The translations under genes were made by a program, and so were the position numbers. Positions 47,001 to 59,300 of a DNA stretch of 64,000 nt are shown here, one piece after another (position 1 is the stretch's first letter; each line of letters begins with the position of its first letter). The notes beneath the pieces were generated by a model. It worked only from the letters and a program-made list of their open reading frames with translations. It was not told the DNA's origin and searched no databases. This DNA comes from Gerris lacustris (taxonomy: Eukaryota; Arthropoda; Insecta; Hemiptera; Gerridae), in NCBI GenBank assembly GCA_951217055.1, contig OX578282.1:41716329-41780328 (forward strand), written 5' to 3'.

Positions 47001-47870
47001 TTAACTGTATTCCATACTTATTTGACTAGTTCACACACTGCAAACTCAAATTTATATAAATATATTATATAATACCAGTTTACATAAATATAATATTTAA
47101 CATTTTATTAAAATTTAAAAAAACAGACATAATAATAGTAATAAAATAATATCAAATAAAGAGATCTGTTACTTTTGTTCTTAAATCAATTTAAATAAGA
47201 AAACTAAATTGTTTTTATCAAGATTTTGTGCAACTAGATCATCATCACTCAGTTTACTGACAAGAACTAGATTAAATATTCAATCAATTTTTCAGACTTA
47301 TAAAATTAAATTACTTTTTATAAAGTACTCATTAGCAGAAAGTTTATTGAACTCTAGCAGCACAAAAAAATAAAATAAATAGGAGAGTTCTTTGTGGATG
47401 GTCTTCATTTTAACCTCTGGTTACATTACATTGCTTCTGCCATAAGAACAGAACCCATCTAATTAAATAAGGTAAATATTTCATAACTATATTATTACAG
47501 ACATTTTAATTTGTGTTCCAAATTTGGAGAAAAAAATAAAATAAAAATGTCACCAATGTGAGTAAACATAGCTTATTGTTAAGCAATATCAGAAAACAAA
47601 TTTATGTTAATAATTTAATTTTATCACTCAAAACAAAATCAAAATACATATGATAACAAAAAATGAATAGATCTCTTTACTCTTATTTATAAATTAAATC
47701 TGAATTCTTTATATACAATTTATTTTTATATATAGATGTTCAAATGAAGGTAAATTACATAAGTCAAATTAATTTCTACAATTTATTGTTTAGTAAAGTA
47801 AATTATTTACAGTTAATATTTAAAAAATAATAAATAAATAAAAAGGAAGGAAGGAAGGAAGGAGAAAAAC
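44030..47870. other. AT-rich DNA downstream of the stumps-like gene, nothing recognised
   Basis: No recognisable gene. Part may be the 3' untranslated region of the minus-strand gene ending at 47939, but this cannot be shown. It contains a G-run of about 22 bases at 45612-45633, a 12-bp stem (CTCCTAGGTGGA near 46287 and its complement near 46355), and an (AAGG)n microsatellite at 47844-47862. Confidence 0.5.
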
Positions 47871-47875
47871 TTTTT

Positions 47876-47881
47876 TTTATT
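47876..47881 (-). terminator. Candidate poly(A) signal of the stumps-like gene
   Basis: AATAAA on the minus strand about 58 bases after the stop codon. More AATAAA strings lie farther on, so the true 3' end is not certain. Confidence 0.4.
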
Positions 47882-47938
47882 GAGATCAGAAAAACAAAAA
47901 TTTAATAACTCAATTTAAAAATAATAATATTAGGTAAT

Positions 47939-48583
47939 TTACAAAAGGACACTTTTGTTATACTTGTGTCTAAATGGAAGGGAAGGGAACGGAGAAACAT
48001 TTATATATTCGGCTCCTTTATACTCATTTTTAGGTGTGTTGAGTAAGGGCTCAGATTCTTGAAGGGAATCAGCAACAGATTTGAGCAACTTTTGAGATTG
48101 TTCGAGCAGTTCAAGATCAGAGGAGGATAGGTGAGATAAATGGGCTGTGTTTAATGTAAGAGTGGAAGAATTAGTGTCGTTAAATCGGGAGTTAGAATCA
48201 GATGAGAGAGCTAAATCTTCTAATGGTTGTAGTGGATCTTCTTCTTCGTCTTCCTCTTTTTCAATATTTATCGTTATTTCATTTTTTTCTTTAACTTCCA
48301 GAGTTTTGACATTATGATGAATTTCAACGATAGTTTCTTGTTTGGTGAATGTGGGGATGCGTTTAACTTCATTTTCCTCTGGTTCAGGTGCCGGGCAGTT
48401 TATGTAGTTTCTGTAAGGGTCGCATGCGGCATGAACGTGAGATAAATCTTGACCACGAGGTGGAAGAGGTAATTCACAGTTACTTACTTGGGGGGATGTC
48501 GTTACATATTCTTCTCCCAGACTTCCACCAGAAGTTTCGCTTCGTTCCCTTACTGATTGAAGCCTTTCGTGGAACACAAATTG
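47939..48583 (-). CDS. stumps: stumps-like terminal exon
   Basis: Acceptor TTGTTTCAG, phase 0; TAA stop at 47939-47941. It starts with a short helix (QFVFHERLQSVRERSE). A DPYRNYINCPAPEPEENE segment and a C-terminal GAEYINVSPF each hold pYxN, the known consensus for Grb2/Drk SH2. Between them lie an acidic run (EKEEDEEEDPLQPLEDL) and a Leu/Ser-rich helix (HLSSSDLELLEQSQKLL). The open frame continues upstream of the acceptor, but that part is intron-like. Confidence 0.88.
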   Translation of the reverse strand, partial: QFVFHERLQSVRERSETSGGSLGEEYVTTSPQVSNCELPLPPRGQDLSHVHAACDPYRNYINCPAPEPEENEVKRIPTFTKQETIVEIHHNVKTLEVKEKNEITINIEKEEDEEEDPLQPLEDLALSSDSNSRFNDTNSSTLTLNTAHLSHLSSSDLELLEQSQKLLKSVADSLQESEPLLNTPKNEYKGAEYINVSPFPSLPFRHKYNKSVLL

Positions 48584-50124
48584 CTGAAACAAAGAAAGAA
48601 TATTAAATTTAAAATTTATAAAACAATTAAAATATATTTTAAACTTTAAATCCAAACATAAATATATTAATGTTGGATTCCTACAATTAGTGTCCCCAAA
48701 ACAAAACAAGAAAGTGGTCAGGTCATATTTTAGGACTCCATTATTATTATGATTATTATTATTTTGCTTCCAAGCTTACCGAAGGCAACGGAAGCTATGT
48801 GATCGTTCTTAAGAACGAAAATATTTAATATCTCCGATTTCAAAAATTCCAAGACAGAAATCCGTTTCAGACATCAGGGAACATTTTTGGTCCCGTGTCT
48901 GTCTGTTGGTCGGTCTGTCGGTCTGTTAAAAACCACTATATCTTAAAAACTACTTGTCCGATTTTAATGAAATTTAGTTAGTAGGTAATATTAGCCCATT
49001 GTTGGTCCCATATAAATTTCAACCTTCTGCGCTTATTTGTTTATCTTCCACATGCTCACAAACATACATTTATTTACAGCTATATCTTTAAAAGTAATAA
49101 TCTGATTTTTGTGAAATTTTTATGGTTCATCAAAAGTAGCACCTGCCAAATTTCAACCGTCTGCCCCCTTTAAATCGTGCTAAATTAATATGTATATGTA
49201 CTATAAAGCCGCATGGCTAACTGACTCACTGTGCATGGCTAACTGAAGAGCTAGAGACTTGTGGTTTGCGCCATTCGACCCGCAATGGCCATATTGTGAA
49301 CCAAAATAATTATACAAAGTTCACTTTTCCCCCTCCTTCCCCCCCTAAAAAAATAAAAATGGCCGACTTGATTTTTAAGCTGTATTGGGGACTTATTGCG
49401 GCTAAATGGTAAGTCGTATTGGAAAGCGGATAACACCAGCGGCAACTGATTTTAAAAGATCTACAATTTTGGTCCTATGACTTTTTGTCGTATCATCGGT
49501 TGTACCTTAGATAGTGATAATTTTGGATTTTTTTTTTGTTTTATTTTTTTCCTTTGTGTCTTAGAATGGCCATAGTTTCTATAATAGTTGACCGATTTTA
49601 TTTCTGATTGAGGCGCTTGAATCTTACACTAATGCTCTTTAAATTGATTATATTTTATTTCATTAGTTCATCCTATTTGCTGAGAACACAAGAGTAACCT
49701 TTTTCCCGTGTGCCGTGTCATGTGACCACCTTTTTTGGTTTTTAATATTGTGTCGTATATAATTTGAAAGGGCCTTGATATGTACATTAAAGCTATTTTA
49801 TTGGTTTATTTTTTTAAAAAATTTGTACATGTAATTTTGTACCGATTTTTAATTTTGTTTTGGGTTAATGGGTTTAAATATTTTTTTGTTATTAGGTTTC
49901 TTATTTATATTTATTTATTAGTTTAATTAATGCCCTTTTGTATTGTTTTTTTTTTTTTTTTTAAATATAATTTTGGTACCTCAAAGTACAGGGGTACAAA
50001 TGTCTAAGTTAATCTTTTATAATATGATGTGTATAGCTGAAAAGCTCTTGAATAGTAGATTAAATTTTGTTACACTCTTTTTTTTGTTATTTCTAGTTTT
50101 GAGGGGGATAAATTAAAAAAAAAT

Positions 50125-50155
<31 letters not shown>

Positions 50156-50236
50156 AGACAATAATGGTTTGTAAAAACATAAAATCAATAAAGTACGTGA
50201 ATAGGATGTGAGGAAGCTATGTGCCACACTAATTGG

Positions 50237-50311
<75 letters not shown>

Positions 50312-53300
50312 CATAAATTGGATTATCAATGGTAGTAATCTTAAAAGATTGGAAGAAACTACCACGTAATAATAAATATTTGTTTATTATCAATGTTATA
50401 TTGGTCTCAATTATTTTGAAATATAAAAATACACATTATATAATAATATAGAACTAATTTTTTAGGAGCAAGCAGAGGAGGTTCCCTTAACTTGGACAGT
50501 CATGCACTTTGTACATTTATCCCCAGCAAAATTGCAGGGAGAGGCATTTTTCTGTGATTCTACTTGCCTTGGGCAGCAATGCTATTTTAGCAAACTTCCC
50601 GCCTACACCAGCTTTCACATCAGTGATATCAGCGATATTTAATTTTTGGAAAGTGTATAAGGTAAGAGAATGTTTATAATAAACTAAATTGTTGTTTAAG
50701 CCTATTAACATTTTTTCTTTCTTCCTTTTTAATTTATTTGTTTATTTACATTCTTTCTTTTAATGGATTTATTATAGGAGTATAAATAGAATTTATCTAC
50801 GATTGATACGAAATATAAACATTATATCTTTGTTTAGATGCGTAGAAAGTGATTTTTTACGTACTTGTAATCATTGCGCATGCGCGTCTCATAGTTCTGA
50901 ACAATTCCTCTTCTTTACCACACTAGCGCGGTAAAGAAGAGGAATTCTTCAGCTTTACGCACGATTAGCAAGTTTGTTTACATTTAACAAAACTAATTTG
51001 CTGTTTTTTTTTTTTACTAAAGTAACGGTTTATATCGAGTTTTTAGTGAAAAACAATGAGTGAATCAAGTGACTTTGACGAAAATGTGGAGAATAATACT
51101 CCTCCAGAAATAATTAATTCGGCAATAAATACAACTTAAGAATTAATGCCATCTTTATCAAGAGAGAGAAATACGAACTTACATACAGCAAGTTCATTTT
51201 TTTCTGTATTTATTATTTAAATCTAACAATTGTAGATAAAGTACGGTACGCAACTCGAGCGAAAAAGGCATTTTGCATTGCTCGTGTGGTTTTACTACCC
51301 TCGCTGTCGCTCGGGTGCAAACTCCACACTCACATGCAAAATGCTACTTTCCGCACTCGACGCATAATGTACTATTATAGTTGAAATGATTCTCAAAACC
51401 ATAAAAAAAAGTCAATAAAATAAACAAGTGATAATAAAAAGAATCAATACAACTGAATTCAATTTATAGAGTAATAGACTTTTGCCAAGGTTTTCTTAAA
51501 TGCATCTGCCATAACAAATGTATAAAATGAAACATTATTGTCACCTTGAGTTTTCCTAATAAATCTTAGATAATTGGCAGCGGGCTCATTATAATAGTAG
51601 TTAAAAATAAACTATTTATCTGTTTCAATGACAACTCTAATGCAAAAACATATTACAAATTAAACAATTTAAAAATAATATATATTCTACAAAGCTAGAG
51701 CTTAATTACTCCATGACATTCTTACTATAAAAAACAAAAAAATAAAAAAATAAACAATCCAAATTATATAATTCAAATGTAATAGTGTTGGTTGAAAATT
51801 GCAAAAAAGAGGGAGAAAAAAAAAAAAAAAAAAAAAAAAAAATAGCAGCTATCATGGAATGTGAATTTTGTTTATCTTAATTAGCTGGCTAGTAATGGAA
51901 AAATAATCTATAAATAAACATCAACTTCATTTAACTAAATTATATCCAATATTATTGTTTTAAGTATTTTTGATTTAATTCACAATGTAAATCGATTGCA
52001 ATATTTATTTTAAAATCCACAAAGATTTGTAATATCAAATTGGTATTAAAATTTGATTAGCCTTGTGATTATTAATGCAATTACAAGAAGATAAAAGATT
52101 TTAAAAAAAACTAAATACATAAATGAGTTAATTGGATATAAAAAACTATTATTACAAACTATGTAAACAAAAATATTGGGGATTGTTTAGGGAAATTTTC
52201 CACATAATATTCTGCAGATTCGATTGATAATAAAAACCATTGATGAAGTGGTAGTGAAAATACAATTTTTAGAATTTAATAGCTTGGATACATTAAGTAT
52301 TATAAACAGGGTAATTTCACTAGCAGGCATCTCGCCAGTCACCATTCTAATATTTTATTTTTTAAAAAAAATGTAATGTAAAAATTTAATCACAAAATCT
52401 TTGTCAGAGTGAATTAAGTAAATTATTATTATAACAGAAAAGTTGGTATAATTACCTCAGTTGGTTTCTCAGAGTCCTGGTCAGAATGAGTTCCACTGTC
52501 TCCTAGACTAGCTCCACTCCCAGTACTGATTCTACCTGTAGAGGATGAACCTATTAAACACAAATTATATAATAAATACTAGACTCTATGAAAATACAGC
52601 AAACTTATAACTAGAAAAGAACATATTGATGACCGTGGAGGCCTTAAAAGAAGAAAAAATTCACCAGAATCTTAACTCCCAGCTAGTTCCTAAGTCTGCG
52701 GCTCAATTAATAAAAACATGAAAAAAATCATGAATTTCTTTAAGAAAGTTCAAATGAATAATGATAAAAACAAGTTAAATTGGTTTGTGGAGGCTATAGA
52801 GAGTAAATTGAGATTAGGAAGGCAGTGATAGGGAGACTGAACGAGGATGCTTATTAGCTTGTCTGAATTGGGAATATGTTATGTTTCTAGAAGCACCACC
52901 CCAAAAACAGAAAAAAAGATGTGTGGTATTGAGGGACACCCAGTAGGATCTAAGCTCCTTACGCCTTTCATTAAATATTAATTATAAAATAACAATAGTA
53001 AATATACGATGCTAACTGCTTATACATGGCGGAGTCAGGAAAGAAACTAAATTAAAACATATACTACGCTAACTACTTGTACTTAGCAGAGTTAAGGTAG
53101 AATTAAAGGAACAACATTTTATTATTTATTTAATTTATAATGATTTATAAGTATACAAAAAATGATATAAATAATTGAATATTGAGAAAATTGACTATCA
53201 TGATTTGATAGTTAGAGAGTATGACTGTAATAAGTCTAGTAGTGAGGGATCCACCCTGCATTCTTACTATTTCATCCACAAGCTACACGCTTAGGACATC

Positions 53301-56300
53301 TCCTTTTCAACAATTATAAAATGTATCACTTCACTACACAAAAACTTCAGCCTGTATGGCATGTAAATTTTACATGCCATTTTCAATTGTAGTTTAGATG
53401 ATGTATATGAAGTTTTATTAAAATCGTTTTATTAGAATGTAAGATATCGGTAAAAAAGTTGTCTTCTCTAAACGTTTAGGTCCACTTTAATAAATATAAC
53501 ATTAAACTTCATAGCAGTGTTGGAGTTGGTTTTACTAGAAACATTATTTAAAAAAGTTGTTTGCCTCATTGAATAGATGAAGTTAGAATTTTTTCCTGTC
53601 CAATTTTTCATTTGAAGCTTATGTTTACACATATGTTACGGTTAAGCGCAAAAGCTTGGGCGGATAATGTTGTCCAATGAACTCATCCTGGGCATTGGTA
53701 AAGTGAACATGTCTACCAAATTTCAACTAAATCGGTAATCTTTTCTACTCAGGACACCGTTACCGGTCGATTTCGTAGCAGTCAGATTTGTGATGGTCTT
53801 TTTTTTGGATTCACTCCCGGACTCCCAGGGCTTTCACTCCCGCGGTAACAGCGATGTAATGTGCGAGAAGGAACTTCGTTCCAAAATACTGGGCCATCAT
53901 ATTGCCAACATCATATCTTAATCTCAGTCACATCAGTAAAAGAAAAAAAAAATATAGATTTTTTATACTTACTGGAAGAAGAGCTGTGCAGGCTTAAGCT
54001 ACTTAAGGGTCTGTGACATACAGAGTCCAAACTATTCCTACCCACTCTGCTAACATCCAGCCCACCTGTAATAATTTAAAAAATAAGTAGAATTTTTAAA
54101 ATGCAATGGATTCCTGCAGCTGTGTGGCAACTAGTTGTTATCATGCTTTATTATGTTAAATCAACTTTCTGTTATTCAAGAATATCATCGGTTCAACTAT
54201 AAACTCACTAACATTAATAGATATGTGTTGAATGGAATGTGCATTTTTGTTAATACATATTGACAAAATAAAATTGTACAATTTGATACATAATATGAAT
54301 ACACTGATATTTAGCAGTTAATTTTAAATATTATTTATGTAGGGTCAAATATGTGATAGAAAACTTTGTAAGATACTAAAACCTAACTTTAAAAAAATAT
54401 AATGTGTAGATCACAAAAACAATAGAAATTATGTGAATAATAAATAAATAAGAAATAAAAAACCAACAATCTACGGAAATAAAAAATGGTTATTACTTTT
54501 AGATTTTCTAGAGAAGAATCGTTTAATTCGTTCAAAGGGAGTTGCTCTTTTCATATGGTCTTTCATCTCTTTCTGGATCCTCTCATATTCCTGCCTCATT
54601 GCTTCCAACTGATCCTAAACAAATTATAAAATTAATATATGTATTAGAAAAGTCAAATTAAAGTACCAATAAGGATAACCAATCAAAATTTCAAGTTATG
54701 GTTTTTATTTTACACTTAAAGGTAAGAATGCTATGTTCCACAACTATTGCTAGAAACATAGAACTGGCACGGTCGAGTAAATTCTAAATACAGAATATGT
54801 AGTGTGAAGCACTGTGGTGTAGCTGAAGTGAAGTTTCAACCCATAGTTTATACCAAATATTTTATTTTTATATTAAAATTTAAACATCCAATTGTCAAGA
54901 AAACAACATCAAGATAAATCAAACATGAAGATAAATGTAAGGAATAAATCATATCAATGATGATTAAATGTCTATTAATAAATCAGTAGTATAACAGTCT
55001 ACAAAGGGCGATATAGGTCAGTTCATTGCCACTCATCAGCCACATAATTTCATTTAGATTGTCTTTTGAGACTGCTTGACACAACTTAATCACTATGGTC
55101 TTCTGGGCAATGAGACATTTTGTGAGAAGCAACATCAGAAACAATAGGCTAACTAGGGACCCAAACTGATAAAAATTATATATATAATATATAATAGTAA
55201 GATGGATTTGTTCATAGTTAAATAATATTTACCTGTCTCTCCCTAAATGATTGTTGAACATCATTCCTGTTTCTCCAAGAATCAACGAGTTTCTCTACTT
55301 CAGCTATAGTGAAGACATTGTTCTTGAAGTCGTTAATAATCTCTATCAGTTCATCCTGAGGACTTGACTTGGTAGTGCTGCAACTCTGGGACGAAGCACA
55401 CCTTTCTTGAACACCTGCAAACACCACATAAATAAAGAAGTAAGTATAAAGCAGTACTTAAGTTTTAAAGCACTAGTAACAAAATGTTGTATTATTTTTT
55501 TAAGTGAGGTGTAAGAAAATGCAATAACTTATTAACTTATTAGCTATATTTTTAAGTGACGTTCTGCGTCTGGTACAAATAGACATGCCTAGTATATGTA
55601 GCCTAGCAATCTGTGTGGTCACATTATATAGCAAACATCCAACTAAGTAAAGTATTCTGGTCATTAAAATACCTGGTCGCCAATATAAAAAAAAAAAATT
55701 GGGAAGGAAGATTCTGCAAGCAAGGGAAATCCCTTGAAGGTAAAAGTAGAAACAAACCTACTTAAAACCACTGGGTTCTCTCTTAAACTTATGACATTGA
55801 GGCTAAGCATAAACTGTTCAAGTTCCTTTAAAGCCTGATAGCAAGTCCTTTCTTTTTTTTCTATTTTTAAATGAAAACAAAAAATCACTTATTTGTTTTC
55901 AAAAAAAATTTTTCCTGGTTTCCAATTGATTGATTACTTGAATTATTCTATATTTTTACAACAGTTGTACAAATAAGAATCTTTGTGACGCTGAGATAAG
56001 AATCTGTTTAATGAGCTATTAATATACATAATATTACAAATTAAGACAAAATATTAAATATTTAGATAAACACAGTAAAATTACAATTTTATACAAAAAA
56101 AAAATTCTCCCCCCCCCCCCCAAAATAAGAAAGATGAGCGACAAGATTATGCAGTTTAGATTAGTGGTCTGTACATGTTAAAACAAGTTGGTTCTGATTG
56201 TATGCAGAAACAAAATTTGGAACAAAAGGATTTGATGCAAACCATTGTAATCAATTCAATTATACCAATTAATAAATGTAATAAGCAAAGCTTACTTTTC

Positions 56301-59300
56301 ACGGATAGCTGATCAGAACTGAAGCTTATTGTATCACTCATTTTTCTTTTCCTCCTGGCAAGTTCAAGCTCGAACTGATTTGTAGCTATGTCTAAAACTG
56401 AAACAGAATTAACTCAAAATCAGTTAAATTTGTAAAAAAGTAATAAATAAGTAATTAGTCTTGGCAATGTATAAAATAATATTTATCTACGATTGTTACG
56501 AAATATAAACATTGTATCTCTGTTTAGATGCATAGAACGTGATTCTTTACATACTTGTATTCATTGCGCATGCGCGTCTCATAATTCTAAAGAATTCTTC
56601 TTCTTTACCGCCCTAGGGCGGTTGAAGAAGAATTCTTCAACTTTATGCACGATTAGCAAGTTTGTTTACATTTAACAAAACTAATTTGATGTTTGTTTAA
56701 TAAAAGTAACTGTTTATGTCGAGTTTTTTTGTGTAAATCAATGTGTGATTTAAGTGATTATGACGAATATGAGAAGAATAATATGCCTCCCGAAATAATT
56801 AATTTCACATAAAATACAACTAATGAATTAATGTCATCTTTATCAAAAGAGAAATACGAACTTACATACAGGAAGTTCATTATTTTCTTCTTTATTTATT
56901 ATTAAAATCTAACAATTGTAGATAAAGTATGATACGCAACTCGTGCGAAAACGGTATTTTGCATTGCTTGAGTAGTTTTACTACCCTCGCTGTCGCTCGG
57001 GTGCAAACTCCACACTCGCATGCAAAATGCTACTTTCCGCACTCGACGCGTAATGTACTATTATGTAACAGAGGTAGGCTACTATTGGATTAGATGTACT
57101 TCATCTTGACATGATGTCTCAATCTGAATGTTTTAACTAATAGTACATGAAAATTGAACTAAAGCATCACAATTGTCTAGTAAAGGGGTCACCTAGCAAG
57201 AGACAAACTAACATTAACTTGATTTTTGGTCTACTAACTAATTTTGTACTCAGGCTCATGAAAATCATGTTGTCAACAGAAATGGGCGGGACATGGCTGC
57301 TCTCCACTTTTTTTCCTATTGCCAACTAGCAGACCATATATTCTTAAAAGGCACCATAAGATTGTCTTACACACAAAATTCTAGCTTGATGTTTGTCAGA
57401 CACATTTTTACACGCTCCTGGACTATAAACATTGTCGTGTTGTTTCATCTTATGTGTCTACAATAATACTATATAGAAATGCTTTTTTTTTTTGGTCTCA
57501 TGAAAACGTTTTAAAAATTACAATCCTGATAGTAAAACTGAAATAAATTTACTTTAGCACATAATTATACTATTACTAATAAAAGACTAAATAACAAATC
57601 AAGGTACCTTTGTAGCCTGTTCTCCTTCTTAATGAAATGCGTTAACATAGAAATACCAACAGGTTATACTTAATATTTTAACTTTAATTCATTTGTAATA
57701 CATCAATGGAAGCCTCTGCACTCATTAGAAAAATTAAACAAAATGAAGATAAAGAATGTATTTGTCCCATAAGTAAATAGATAATTGCATATTTTAACAT
57801 CATCTTGTCAGATAAAGATTAAATTGCTATTTCAGATAATACAAAAAAATCTTTAACTAACAGAGTAAAATATTATTTATAAGCAAAATATTTGTTTATT
57901 ATTTTGAAATGTAATGAGTGCAATGCTATTAAATAATTTTATGACAAATATATATTAATTGACATGAAGTTATTATATAATATTAAAAAATTGTACTAAC
58001 CAGGAGAGTGCATATGTAGATAAGAGTTAAAGTTCAAATGCAAGGGAGAAGCAGGTTCAGATGAGGAAGGAGTGAAAGGCCTGGCAGCAGGTGGTACCTG
58101 ATAGTTAGTCTCAACTTCAAGTGGAGGTAAGAACACAGGTAACGTCGGTAGAGGAGTAGGCAGACCTTTCGGAACTCTATACTCAGTGTCTTCATCAAGC
58201 ATGGTTAGATTACCCACAATTGGTATTTCATAATTAGGTAATTCTTCTTCAGTACTTGCCAGCTCAATTTTGTTTAAATCCGCTTCAATTTTATTCTTAA
58301 ACATTTTACTATTAATGATATTTACACTTTCTTCTTTTACTTCTTCTTTAATTTTATCGTCGTTGTTTGATTTATCTTCCATTTCATTACTATGCTGAAC
58401 AGAACAGCTGGGTTCCTCAAACACATCGGGGAGATGAATCGATGTATTTTGATAGTCAGGTTGATGAGTTGATGGTGTTGGTGGTTGCGAAGATTTATCG
58501 GTATCAATGTGAATCGGTGAGTTAAGGCTGGGTAATAATGGTCGAGCGGCCGGTGGTACTGAATATGTGTCATTTACAGGTCTAGGCAGCAAGTAGTTAG
58601 TTTCATCCAATACTATAACAAAAAAGAAAACAAACAGATCTTAGTATAACAAGTTTAAACTTATAATACACACATTTTATAAAATCAGTATAAACTGATA
58701 GTCAGCTGATTTTATACTGTGTTGTCTATTTATATTAGATAATATATTAACAATAAAATTGATATTTTCAGTATGAGTAAAATCCACAAACTAGGCTAAA
58801 ATAACTATCTAATTGTTAAGAACCAAAATGTTATTTCACCAAAATAATCTAAAAGGGTGGCTGCAGAGTGTTACTGTACTTAAGAGGAAATATATTTCCA
58901 ATTATCAAATAACAACTTCAAAAACAGCCAAATACAGACAATGCTTGCTCATTATTATAACTAAATGAAAACAACTAATTCTTTGTTACATTGTAAGGGA
59001 AATGAAAAAGTAGAGCATGCACAAATAACTATAAGTAGTACCAAACTAAAACAACTAATTTAAAATAAGAACCTCCATTAAAGGTCAGTCACAGGATTGG
59101 AGCCTTGACAGATAAAACAAAAAGGCGGTTAAGGGAGAAAAGAGAAAATTTTATGGCAAAAAGAGACACATTACTTTCATTTTTGACTAGGGGCACAAAA
59201 ACTTTGTTTAACAAAGAGTTAAAAATATCTTGTTGCCTCATCCAGGCACTATTTTGCTATAATTGACAGGTAGTGCCTTCATGTTCAAAGGGGTTACTTA

